A stretch of 53,519 nt of DNA from Salegentibacter echinorum (GCF_900129445.1 NZ_FQVT01000018.1:1-53519); one strand, 5' to 3'. Positions 8,490 through 16,477 are shown, counted from the first letter of the stretch. Notes: generated from the sequence alone by a model not told the origin. Made by a program: numbers and translations.

Positions 8490-8942
8490 ATGAAAACCAA
8501 AAAAGTAAAAACTCTATTGATCTTATTGCTTTTGGCTACCACATTCGGCCAGGCACAAATCATCGATCCTGTAAAGTGGAGCACCCAGACAAAAAAAGTA
8601 TCGGAAACCGAATACGACCTTATCCTTATCGCCCAGATTGAAGAGTCCTATCATCTCTACTCCCAACACGTACCAGATGGCGGCCCGAGGCCCACCACTT
8701 TTATATTTGAAAAAAGCGAGGACTTCAAGTTGGTTGGCAAAATGAAAGAAGAAAAAGGCAAAACGGTTCATGATCCCGTTTTTGAAATGAGAATAAAGTC
8801 TTTTGAAACAGAAGCTAAGTTCGTACAGCGCATTAAGATAAAAAACAAGGACAACTTTAAAATTGTCGGCGAAATCGAATTTATGACCTGTAATGACTCC
8901 CAATGCATTTTTAATTATGATGATTTTGAGTTTGAGATTTAG
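8490..8942 (+). CDS. Stand-alone DsbD N-terminal (alpha) domain protein
   Basis: Exported protein of 150 residues: signal peptide 1-22 (ending FGQAQ), then an immunoglobulin-like DsbD alpha domain beginning IIDPVKWS and containing YHLYSQH and GGPRPTTF. In full DsbD this domain takes electrons from the membrane domain and passes them to periplasmic thioredoxin-like proteins. Two cysteines remain near the end (C134 and C139, in FMTCNDSQC), so it may be redox active. There is no membrane domain or C-terminal thioredoxin domain, and the gene stops cleanly. It starts 9 bp after the frameshifted thioredoxin gene, suggesting a shared transcript and function. Confidence 0.75.
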   Translation: MKTKKVKTLLILLLLATTFGQAQIIDPVKWSTQTKKVSETEYDLILIAQIEESYHLYSQHVPDGGPRPTTFIFEKSEDFKLVGKMKEEKGKTVHDPVFEMRIKSFETEAKFVQRIKIKNKDNFKIVGEIEFMTCNDSQCIFNYDDFEFEI

Positions 8943-9009
8943 AATTTAAAATCTGCTATAAGTGTGATCCCGGCCTTACATAGATGTCTTTTAACCTTTA
9001 CCACAAATA

Positions 9010-9230
9010 ATGATAAAAATAAACATAAAAGCAATCCTTCTATTATTTCTGGCATTTGGCCTCATTGGTTGTTCAAAAAAGGAAAAAGGAATAATCATAA
9101 ACGGTAAGATTAATAGAAAGCAGCCAGAAAATATGGAATACACAACACCGATTGAAGGAATGCACAAACCAGTTATCCGTCAAAATTAAAGCAACTGGAA
9201 AAAGAAATAAATGAAGCTTATGTGTGGTAA
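9010..9230 (+). pseudogene. Decayed small lipoprotein, possibly another TlpA-like remnant
   Basis: ATG 9010 opens 59 codons to TAA at 9187-9189. They encode a clear lipoprotein signal (AFGLIGCSKK) and then IIINGKINRK and MEYTTPIEG, like the first strands of DUF4369-type domains. A second frame continues immediately as YPSKLKQLEKEINEAYVW to a stop at 9230, reading like an unrelated C-terminal helix. I infer a gene that has lost its middle. It could alternatively be a genuine 59-residue lipoprotein. Confidence 0.4.
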
Positions 9231-9443
9231 TAAATAAGCTTATGGAATAGAACTAGAGATGCCGTTGGGTTAATTTGATTGCAGCCTAGTATCTTTTTGG
9301 ATAATATGTTGGAAGTGGTTTATCAGGTGCCGCTGTTACGGCCTACTCCTTTCTTTGCAATACCATTCCAGGAGAAGTTTGGCGTGAAATTCTCCTTTAT
9401 TTATCCAACTATAAATTTGACAGATTACTATTAAAAACAAACT
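9231..9443. other. Intergenic stretch upstream of copy 6
   Basis: No supported gene. A 42-codon open frame (ATG 9306 to TAA 9434) exists but has no recognisable features; the region is less AT-rich than its flanks and may be eroded coding DNA. Confidence 0.4.
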
Positions 9444-10931
9444 ATGAGAAATTCATTTTACTTTTTGCTATGCTTAATATTACTGATTTCTTGTGATAAA
9501 ATGGAATCGGAAAGCACAATAAAGAACCTTACGGAAATTCATCTGAACTTTAAAGATTACAATCCAAATGAACATAAGGGTTTTATCGATTTAAAAATCG
9601 AGAATGCTATCAACCCAATAGAGCAGCAATTAAAAATATCTGATAGTGGAACAGTAACCTATAGCTTTATTAATGATAAAAAAAGAGAGGTGATTTTTAA
9701 CTATGAAAATCGGGAATTCAGTCTTATTATTTCACCAAGTGAGAAAGTCAAAGCAGAATTAACAATAGAACAATTAGTTGATTGGAAATCAAAATTTACA
9801 GGTTTTAATGTGGTTTCAGGAACAAATAGGGGAACAAACAATTTAATTCTTGCCAACACATCTTATTTGGATAGCCTTATCAAACAAGCACCAGATGGGT
9901 TTAGCAGGGATGATGGATTAATAGACATTGAATATAAAAACAAGCGGATTTCAGACATGCAAAAGCAGTTAGAATCACTTGACTCATTTCTTTTAAGAAA
10001 GAATATCTCCGACCAAACTTTCATCGACTGGAGCAAAGCGCAAATAAGATATAAAGCCGGATATGATTTGAGTATTTATCCTTTTTTTGGTACACCTAAC
10101 CCAAAAATTGATTTTGAAAACCCATATTTCAGGTTTATTAATGAGGTAAGCTCAAAAGATAGTGACCAATTGAATTACCAGGCTTATTTCAAGTACTTGG
10201 AAATGCTTGCTACTTCGATTGTGATTATGAGTAATATTTCCGATAAATATTCAAATCAAAGAGAAATATTAAAAAAAGATTCACCAACTAATTTCCCAAT
10301 AACCTTTAACCTGATTAAAAAGCGTCAAAAAAAGCATGAAGATGAATTGCTTATGGCCTATGCCTATCGCAGGAACAAAGAAGTGTCTAAGAAATATCAA
10401 GACAGTCTTAAAAAATTTGTTAACGATAAATTATGGTCTCAAATAAAACCAAAAGAAACAAGCGGAACATCTGGTATAATCTCACTCATTGAGAATTATG
10501 ACATCCCAAGAAGCGAAAAAACCGAACTCTTAAAACTTTATGATGATACCAAAGGAAAAGTGGTTTTTCACAATTTTTGGTTTACGAATTGTGCACCTTG
10601 TATGGAAGAATTGCCTCATTATAATGACTTGATTTCAAAAACTGATGATAAAGATGTTGAGTTTATTTTTTATGGGGCTTATATGGAAAAAGAGGAATGG
10701 ATGAGAACCAGAGATAAATTTAAACTAAAAGGAAAACATCATTTACTTACAAAATATCAATTAGCTTTTTTTGAAAGGTACTTCGGTGTCCACGGTTTCC
10801 CGCATCATCAACTTCTAAAATCGAATGGTAAAATTGGAGAAAAACTCCCTCTGGGAGTTTACCCAAAACATTTTGATGACATAATCAAATTGATTAAAAA
10901 ACATCAAGTAGAGAAAAATAACGGCGCCTAA
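9444..10931 (+). CDS. TlpA-like thioredoxin lipoprotein, long form (copy 6)
   Basis: Lipoprotein of 495 residues with signal peptide ending LLISC. The N-terminal half is beta-rich but does not look like a standard DUF4369 domain; a long charged helical region spans about 140-345. The C-terminal thioredoxin domain carries NCAPC (C383/C386) in the context FWFTNCAPCMEELP and the cis-Pro loop HGFPHHQ. Asn before CxxC and Ala-Pro inside it differ from the other copies. Same direction as copies 1, 2 and 5. Probably an envelope disulfide exchange protein of unknown substrate. Confidence 0.8.
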   Translation: MRNSFYFLLCLILLISCDKMESESTIKNLTEIHLNFKDYNPNEHKGFIDLKIENAINPIEQQLKISDSGTVTYSFINDKKREVIFNYENREFSLIISPSEKVKAELTIEQLVDWKSKFTGFNVVSGTNRGTNNLILANTSYLDSLIKQAPDGFSRDDGLIDIEYKNKRISDMQKQLESLDSFLLRKNISDQTFIDWSKAQIRYKAGYDLSIYPFFGTPNPKIDFENPYFRFINEVSSKDSDQLNYQAYFKYLEMLATSIVIMSNISDKYSNQREILKKDSPTNFPITFNLIKKRQKKHEDELLMAYAYRRNKEVSKKYQDSLKKFVNDKLWSQIKPKETSGTSGIISLIENYDIPRSEKTELLKLYDDTKGKVVFHNFWFTNCAPCMEELPHYNDLISKTDDKDVEFIFYGAYMEKEEWMRTRDKFKLKGKHHLLTKYQLAFFERYFGVHGFPHHQLLKSNGKIGEKLPLGVYPKHFDDIIKLIKKHQVEKNNGA

Positions 10932-11434
10932 TATCCAAAATTTTACAATCTGAATGGAGCAAAAAAATCTAATAAGATAGTGATGTGCAGAAAAAATACC
11001 CTGGAAAATCTATATTTTATTGCATTATTTACAGCAAATTTTAAAAAGGAGACAAACTTAGTCATTCTCATATTGAGATTGTCACGATTTGCTCTTCAAG
11101 CAAGTTAGCAAAAATGAATTGACCTTCTCACCGAACTGGTACTCAAAAATACTGTAGCTATTCCAGTAACATTTAATCATTATTATTTATAGTTATTTAC
11201 TTTTATAAATAGTAATAAATTGATTTTTGATGCTATTTGTCACTGTAAACGGTAAAGAAGAAACTTTGATATTATAAACAGTTATTTACAAGTTAAATTT
11301 ATATTGTAACAGCTAAACTCATAGAATCTACCTAATTATAATTGAAAATATCAAGTGTTCAAGGGTACTGTACTATATTCCTACATATACAATATACAGA
11401 TAATAATGATAAAATATTGGACTAAATGTGGACT
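10932..11434. other. AT-rich gap without a supported gene
   Basis: No gene is convincing. A minus-strand frame of 32 codons (11180 to 11082, ending VNSFLLTCLKSKS) may be a scrap of coding DNA but is not identifiable. A small palindrome (TCTCATATTGAGA, about 11068-11080) is present. The stretch lies between the last thioredoxin gene and the 3' side of the tRNA-Arg, where an island boundary would be expected. Confidence 0.4.
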
Positions 11435-11485
11435 AAAAAACAAAAACAAAAAACCTAACTCACTAATTTTAAGCAAGTTAGGTTT
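11435..11485 (-). terminator. Terminator of tRNA-Arg
   Basis: On the minus strand the arms AAACCTAACT / AGTTAGGTTT (11476-11485 with 11451-11460) form a 10-bp stem followed by a long T-rich tract (complement of 11435-11450). It sits 9 bp beyond the tRNA 3' end. Confidence 0.75.
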
Positions 11486-11493
11486 TGTTAAAG

Positions 11494-11567
11494 TGACCTT
11501 GCCAGGATTCAAACCTGGAACCTCCTGAGCCGTAATCAGGTGCGCTATTCAGTTGCGCCACAAGGCC
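11494..11567 (-). tRNA. tRNA-Arg (anticodon ACG)
   Basis: A 74-nt cloverleaf is readable on the minus strand: acceptor GGCCTTG pairing with CAAGGTC (one G-U), D stem GCGC/GCGC, anticodon stem CCTGA/TCAGG with loop TTACGGC, T stem CCAGG/CCTGG with loop TTTGAAT, discriminator A. The anticodon ACG reads CGU and, after A34-to-inosine editing, CGC and CGA. CCA is not encoded. The 3' end faces the thioredoxin array. Confidence 0.93.
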
Positions 11568-11603
11568 ATTATGTTTCGCTTGCACCAATTGGCTTAGCGG
11601 CTG

Positions 11604-11633
11604 CAAATATATTCTTTATTTTAAAAGCTCAAA
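11604..11633 (-). promoter_or_regulatory. Promoter of tRNA-Arg
   Basis: On the minus strand TTTG (11633-11630), an 18-nt spacer and TATATTTG (11611-11604) match the Bacteroidota sigma-ABfr promoter (TTTG, about 20 nt, TAnnTTTG). It lies about 37 bp upstream of the tRNA. Confidence 0.65.
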
Positions 11634-11973
11634 AATAAAATACAGAAAAAATTAAAAATTTACCAGGATTACGAGTTTCAGGACCAAATATGGGATATTT
11701 TAAAATTAGCCGATAATAGTACTGCTGCTTTCTAAAGACACAGGCGAATACATTGAACTCATTTAATTTTATAAAACAACACAAAAGAGCCAGGCTACTC
11801 TTTCGTTATACAACGCTGACGCTACCATTGGATTGTCTAAAGCCGTGAAAATTGTAATCCAGAAAATATAACAAAAAATCAATGAGTTTAAATGTGTTGG
11901 TAAATTAGCTTAAATCAATTTCAAAAAAAATCAGGGAGTAAAAAAGAGAAAGTATTACCAATCTAAAAACACT
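11634..11973. other. Gap without a supported gene
   Basis: AT-rich sequence between the tRNA-Arg promoter and the terminator of the metalloprotease gene. I see no gene, RNA or repeat in it. Confidence 0.4.
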
Positions 11974-11999
11974 AAAAAAGCCGTTCTTTTTAGAACGGC
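11974..11999 (-). terminator. Terminator of the metalloprotease gene
   Basis: GCCGTTCT (11980-11987) pairs with AGAACGGC (11992-11999) around a 4-nt loop; on the minus strand a run of six T follows. It lies 29 bp past the stop codon. Confidence 0.85.
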
Positions 12000-12027
12000 C
12001 AATAGCCCAGTTTAGTTATTTTTAGTT

Positions 12028-12885
12028 TTAGTAAAGATATTCCAGTGCTTTGATATCATTTGAACCAAATTCACCAGACTCTCCAAGTCCGAAGCAAGAC
12101 AACATCACAGATTCAGGATCTAATCGCATAGGAGTTCCAGGAATATGCACGGCGCCGCTAGGATTTGCAAGTTCCCCAAAACTTGGTCTTCCACAGCTTT
12201 CGCGAGTAAACCAATCGGTGTGTCTTAAGCCTAAAGTATGTCCTATTTCGTGAGTAATTACGTGCGTGTTTGTACCAAGGCTAAATTGCTCCATTCCCGA
12301 AAAAATTTGTACAAACCCATAAGGGTCGCCATTGCTTGGAAATCCCGCTACCCCACCGGCAGAACCATTAGGATTTTGAAAAATCAAAATATCGGCTGCA
12401 CTTTGATTAGTACTAAACTCTAAAGTAAAGCTAAGTCCTATTTCTAAATCATTATAATTATCTACTGCCGCCTGTAAAGCATCTTTCTGTTTTTGGGTAA
12501 GATTTTGATCATATCCAGTACCCGTCCATCCAACAATATTAATATTTCGCGGTGAACTTACTAAATTATATGTCCTATACTGTTTTGTCGTTATATTACC
12601 CGGTTGCATAACATCCAATTGTTCAGCGCTAATGGCAATGTCACCTTCTACGATATAAGATTGTTGTTTGGTACCGTCTGGTAATCTAAATTCAGAAAGC
12701 TCAACATCTTCAATATTTAGATTGAGCGCTTTCAACTTAGCCAATACTTCTTTGGATATTTTATCCTGATTTTCTGTAGCTACCGGCTCTGTATTAGAAG
12801 TAGTATTATCAATTTCCTCTTGTTGGCACGATACGCTAATAAGACCTGCAGTTACTACCAGGAATAATAGTTTTTTTAATTTCAT
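12028..12885 (-). CDS. M57-type HEIGH zinc metalloprotease lipoprotein
   Basis: Lipoprotein of 285 residues; signal peptide with lipobox ISVSC. A spacer/propeptide region covers about 25-105. The protease domain follows, with the zinc-binding motif HEIGHTLGLRH (His, Glu, His, His) at about 213-223, preceded by the strand AADILIF and followed by a Met-turn candidate around SVML. This is the metzincin-like pattern of Peptidase M57 ('dual-action HEIGH' peptidases). It should act at the cell surface or in the periplasm. Transcribed alone, with its own terminator. Substrates are unknown. It sits between the island tRNA and the core operon. Confidence 0.85.
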   Translation of the reverse strand: MKLKKLLFLVVTAGLISVSCQQEEIDNTTSNTEPVATENQDKISKEVLAKLKALNLNIEDVELSEFRLPDGTKQQSYIVEGDIAISAEQLDVMQPGNITTKQYRTYNLVSSPRNINIVGWTGTGYDQNLTQKQKDALQAAVDNYNDLEIGLSFTLEFSTNQSAADILIFQNPNGSAGGVAGFPSNGDPYGFVQIFSGMEQFSLGTNTHVITHEIGHTLGLRHTDWFTRESCGRPSFGELANPSGAVHIPGTPMRLDPESVMLSCFGLGESGEFGSNDIKALEYLY

Positions 12886-13022
12886 ATTATTTAAAGTTTA
12901 AAGGTATAATAAAACTAAACTGAAATATTCCTTTAAACTTAATGAAATTAACAACACAATAATTAATTTATTGAATAAAAACTAATTTTTTAATAATTCT
13001 GTAAGAATTTTCCCTATTTGAA

Positions 13023-13298
13023 CTAAACTATTTCTGCACTTAATCCCTCTTCTAATAATTTTGAACACCGGGGTTTAAGATCATCAAAAGTTCCGGTTTT
13101 CACTACACATTTACCCTTGTAATGAACCAGGATTGAACATTGTTCTGCTTGTTCTGGTGTATGCTCACAAGCGTATATTAATGATTCAATAACATGATCA
13201 AAAGTATTGTAATCATCATTATAAAGTACAATCTCGTTCTCTTTCTGCTCCCTGGTTGTTGTTTTAACCTCTTCTAATACTTCTTCTTTTGTGCTCAT
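13023..13298 (-). CDS. clpS: ClpS, ATP-dependent Clp protease adaptor
   Basis: Cytoplasmic adaptor of 91 residues that hands N-degron substrates to the ClpA/ClpC unfoldase. ATG 13298 is used in preference to a TTG three codons upstream. The substrate-pocket motif LYNDDYNTFDHVIE (Asn-Asp-Asp) and the later segment ACEHTPEQAEQC are typical; a charged flexible N-terminal tail precedes them. It is last in the tpiA-prmA-clpS run, 169 bp after prmA, an arrangement common in Bacteroidota. Confidence 0.93.
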   Translation of the reverse strand: MSTKEEVLEEVKTTTREQKENEIVLYNDDYNTFDHVIESLIYACEHTPEQAEQCSILVHYKGKCVVKTGTFDDLKPRCSKLLEEGLSAEIV

Positions 13299-13467
13299 TT
13301 TATTCAAATAATATGCTTGCTGTAAAATAACAAGATTTTCGTTTTATACTCAACAGAACTTGGTAATAACCTCTTCCTTAATGTCGAAAATTTTCGACAC
13401 ACATTTTAATCAAAATCCATCTAATAAGGGATTTAGGCATGCAAAGATAAAAAAAAGTCTAAAACAA

Positions 13468-14301
13468 CTAAAATGAGAATTTTACCGCTACCCAGTTCTC
13501 TCGCTCAAAATGTTCAATATATTCTAAATCTAAGGTCTCACAGGCCTTCTTAATTACCGGAATATCTTCTTCATAAAACCCGCTTAGAAAAAGATTTCCA
13601 TTAGCATTTAAACATTTTACATAAGTAGGTATATCTCTTAAGAGTATATTTCGATTAATATTTGCGAGAATCATATCATATTTCCTATCCTGCAGCAGTT
13701 CCGCACCACCCTCTTCAACGTTTATAGTGTCACACTCATTTCTTGCAATATTTTCCATTGTATTTTGATAACACCAATTATCAATATCTATAGCATCTAC
13801 AGTTTTGGCTCCTTTTAAATTAGCCAAAATAGCCAACACCCCGGTACCACAACCCATATCTAAAACCGATTTATCTTCCCAATCGTTTTTTAATATATGC
13901 TGAATCATCATATGTGTTGTGGCGTGATGCCCAGTACCAAAAGACATTTTAGGTTCAATAACTATATCGAATTCTGTATTGGGTTCTTCATGAAAGGGCG
14001 CCCGAACACTACATACTTCATCTACCAAAATGGGAGTAAAATTCTTTTCCCACTCTTCATTCCAATTTACTTTTTCAATGTCGGCTTTAGCATAGGTAAT
14101 TTTAAATTCTTCAGATTGTAAAATATGAACCCCTGCCAGGAGATCATCTTCAAACTCTTCGGCAGGGATATATGCTATTAGACCATCGTCTTCTTCCACG
14201 AAACTTTCAAAGCCTAAATACCCAAGCTCTGCAACAAGTATTTCTGAAGCTGGCTGAAGCGGCTCTATTCTAAACCTAAATTCGAGATAGTTTGAAGACA
14301 T
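13468..14301 (-). CDS. prmA: Ribosomal protein L11 methyltransferase
   Basis: SAM-dependent enzyme of 277 residues that methylates ribosomal protein L11. The N-terminal substrate-recognition domain (1-100) is followed by a Rossmann methyltransferase domain with motif I LDMGCGTGVLAI (about 146-157), the acidic end of strand beta 2 (DAIDID) and the catalytic-loop motif NINRNIL. The preceding MSFGTGHHATT is a hallmark of PrmA. It begins 2 bp after the tpiA stop, so the two are co-transcribed. Confidence 0.95.
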   Translation of the reverse strand: MSSNYLEFRFRIEPLQPASEILVAELGYLGFESFVEEDDGLIAYIPAEEFEDDLLAGVHILQSEEFKITYAKADIEKVNWNEEWEKNFTPILVDEVCSVRAPFHEEPNTEFDIVIEPKMSFGTGHHATTHMMIQHILKNDWEDKSVLDMGCGTGVLAILANLKGAKTVDAIDIDNWCYQNTMENIARNECDTINVEEGGAELLQDRKYDMILANINRNILLRDIPTYVKCLNANGNLFLSGFYEEDIPVIKKACETLDLEYIEHFERENWVAVKFSF

Positions 14302-14303
14302 TC

Positions 14304-15056
14304 TTAAAACGCATTTACAATTTCAATGAAATCTACTGCTTTTAAACTGGCTCCACCAATAAGCCCGCCATCTACATCTTCTTTAGCAAAAATTTCTTTA
14401 GCATTGGCCGGTTTTACACTTCCGCCATATAATATAGAAACATTTTGAGCGATTTTATCATCAAATTTCTCTGCAATATCTTTTCTTACAAAAGCGTGCA
14501 TTTCCTGCGCTTGCTCTGGGCTGGCAGTTTCTCCCGTACCAATGGCCCAAACAGGCTCATAAGCGAGTACGATATTCTCCCAATTTTCTTTTGAAACCTG
14601 GTATAGGCTTTCTTTTAACTGCTTCGCTACCAGGTCAAAATGCTTTTCATTCTTTCTATCTTCCAGCTCTTCGCCAAAACAAAATATAATGCGCATTTCA
14701 TTTTCTAAAGCAGCATTTACTTTTTCTGCCAGGATTTCATTGGTTTCCCCAAAATGAGCACGACGTTCACTATGACCAAGAATTACGGTATTAATACCAA
14801 TGCTTTTTAGCATTTTTGCCGAAACTTCTCCTGTAAAAGCCCCATTCTCTGCCTGATGCATGTTTTGCGCTGCTACTTTAATAGGAGTATCCTTAAGCGC
14901 TCTAAAGGTTTCATAAAGATTGGTGAAGGCTGGCGCCACCATTACTTCCGCTTCTGGTTCTTTTACCAATTGTGCTTTTAGGTCTGAAAGTAACTCCTGG
15001 GTTTCTGCCAGGTCATTGTTCATTTTCCAGTTACCGGCTACAATATTTTTTCTCAT
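14304..15056 (-). CDS. tpiA: Triosephosphate isomerase
   Basis: Glycolytic enzyme of 250 residues interconverting dihydroxyacetone phosphate and glyceraldehyde 3-phosphate. Visible catalytic features: K11 in GNWKMN, the His of GHSERR, the Glu in YEPVWAIGTG with the mobile loop after it, and the phosphate-binding YGGSV. Full length for the family. First of the tpiA-prmA-clpS run. Confidence 0.97.
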   Translation of the reverse strand: MRKNIVAGNWKMNNDLAETQELLSDLKAQLVKEPEAEVMVAPAFTNLYETFRALKDTPIKVAAQNMHQAENGAFTGEVSAKMLKSIGINTVILGHSERRAHFGETNEILAEKVNAALENEMRIIFCFGEELEDRKNEKHFDLVAKQLKESLYQVSKENWENIVLAYEPVWAIGTGETASPEQAQEMHAFVRKDIAEKFDDKIAQNVSILYGGSVKPANAKEIFAKEDVDGGLIGGASLKAVDFIEIVNAF

Positions 15057-15271
15057 AACTTCTTGATTAATTTTACTATAATTAGTGACTTAAATTGGTT
15101 GTGTTACTTTTCTTCGGAAATAAATATCCGCTACCTACAAATATATCGATTAGAATAAACATAGCTAAGCTAAAGCTCTTAGAAGATTGGCTTTTTACCA
15201 AAAGTTTATAAAATTGAAGTTGTTTGGGTAATAGTTTGTTGTTTGGGGTTTGTTGTTTAATCAATTTAGAA

Positions 15272-15312
15272 GACTACTCACTGCAACTGCCTACTAAATA
15301 CTGCAACTACCC
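15272..15312. repeat. Degenerate GGCAGT/CAGT repeat patch (locus 1, inverted)
   Basis: Contains ACTGCAACTGCCTACT followed by ATACTGCAACTACCC. Read on the minus strand this is the same GGCAGT-nn-CAGTA pattern as at 22371-22468 and 53200-53268. Confidence 0.6.
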
Positions 15313-15351
15313 AACCGGTTGCCGGGTATCAGTTTGAATTGAGTTAAACCC

Positions 15352-15378
15352 TGAACCTTGAACCTTGAACCTTGAACT
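15352..15378. repeat. 7-bp tandem repeat TGAACCT
   Basis: Three exact units of TGAACCT and a fourth imperfect one. It ends just before the stop codon of the convergent-side minus-strand gene at 15383. Confidence 0.8.
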
Positions 15379-15382
15379 AAAT

Positions 15383-16477
15383 TTACAATTCTATTTCACC
15401 TGCGTCAAACCAATGCTTTTTCTGGGTAATGGTGGCATTTTTTAACACCAGGAGTCCGGGGTTTGCTCTAACTATTGTTTGCAGCGCTTTTTTATCGACT
15501 TGATAGAATTCAAAGCTCAGCTTGAATTTATCTTTAATCATCTCCTGGTCTGCCTCGTTAGAAGCAGTTAAGCCTACAACTTTATAACCCTTTTCTTCCG
15601 CTTCACGAGCGAGCTTTTGCACTTCTATAAAGCCTTCTTCTTCGGTATGGTTTAAATCATAAGCGACTATAAGAAACAGCTTCTCGTTATTTAAAATTTC
15701 AGAAGTAATATTTTCTCCTCCAGATTCTATTTGAAAATCCTGAATTGGCGGTATATAACCTTCTTCAATGACTTCGGTTTCCACTCCAATAAATTCCCCG
15801 GCTTCATTAGGGTAATTTCCATTGGTAGTTACCGTCACTTCTTCCCCATTTTTTTTAAAGGTCCATTTATACTCGGTAACGCCCTTTGGCGCATCGGCCG
15901 GCACCTGCATAAGTTCTTCTATATTATTTCCCACTTTATACGCTCTAAAATCTAAAACCGGTAAATGCATAAGCACGTGGTAAGCGAACCAAAAGCACAG
16001 CATAAAAGATAGAAAAATGATCCAGCGATGGCTAATGGGATTCAACACCGGGGTAATCATTTTTCGGTTTACAAAAAGTACCAGGATAAGCAACAATAAA
16101 ATAACGTCTTTAATAAAGGATTGCCAGGGTGTGAGTGGGATCGCATCTCCAAAACAGCCGCAGTCTGTCACTTTATTAAAATAGGCCGAATAAAACGTGA
16201 GGAAAGTGAAGAAAACAATCATAAGCAGTAAGCTCCACACAGTAAATTTGGGGAGATAGCCTATTAAAAGCATGATCCCCAACACAAGTTCAAAAATCAC
16301 CAGCACTATAGCGATTACTAACGAGAACGGCACGAGAAATTCCAGCCCTAAAACCTCCGGACTAAAATATTCCTGCAGTTTGTATGAAAAACCCAGTGGA
16401 TCGTTGAGTTTTATAAAGCCCGAAAATATAAACAACACTCCTACCAGTATCCTGGAAATTCTCACTAATAATTTCAT
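15383..16477 (-). CDS. DoxX-like membrane protein with C-terminal thioredoxin-like domain (BT_3928 family)
   Basis: Membrane protein of 364 residues; ATG 16477 is preferred to the TTG one codon upstream. Residues 1-140 hold four hydrophobic segments of DoxX/MauE type with the paired cysteines DCGCFGD near residue 106; a fifth segment lies at about 150-168. The soluble C-terminal part (about 245-364) looks like a degenerate thioredoxin fold without a CxxC. It matches the family called BT_3928 in Bacteroidota, found next to tpiA as here. A role in membrane redox or quinone-linked disulfide chemistry is inference. Confidence 0.85.
   Translation of the reverse strand: MKLLVRISRILVGVLFIFSGFIKLNDPLGFSYKLQEYFSPEVLGLEFLVPFSLVIAIVLVIFELVLGIMLLIGYLPKFTVWSLLLMIVFFTFLTFYSAYFNKVTDCGCFGDAIPLTPWQSFIKDVILLLLILVLFVNRKMITPVLNPISHRWIIFLSFMLCFWFAYHVLMHLPVLDFRAYKVGNNIEELMQVPADAPKGVTEYKWTFKKNGEEVTVTTNGNYPNEAGEFIGVETEVIEEGYIPPIQDFQIESGGENITSEILNNEKLFLIVAYDLNHTEEEGFIEVQKLAREAEEKGYKVVGLTASNEADQEMIKDKFKLSFEFYQVDKKALQTIVRANPGLLVLKNATITQKKHWFDAGEIEL

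Larger units (their letters stand above)
15057..15382. other. Intergenic gap rich in short repeats
   Basis: Between tpiA and the upstream DoxX-like gene there is no credible gene; a 60-codon minus-strand frame (15264-15082) is low-complexity. It contains TTTG/TTGTTTG-rich DNA, a degenerate CAGT/GCAGT repeat patch and a 7-bp tandem repeat, each listed separately. Confidence 0.5.

Noticed and set aside
9306-9434. 42-codon frame in the array as a peptide precursor for modification by the thioredoxin genes
   Set aside because: No leader motif, no Gly-Gly site, no maturation enzyme nearby.
11082-11180. Minus-strand 32-codon frame near the tRNA-Arg as a transposase remnant
   Set aside because: Too short and without recognisable motifs.
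15082-15264. 60-codon minus-strand open frame between tpiA and the DoxX-like gene
   Set aside because: Low-complexity Gln/Asn/Lys start from repetitive DNA, no family features; treated as intergenic.
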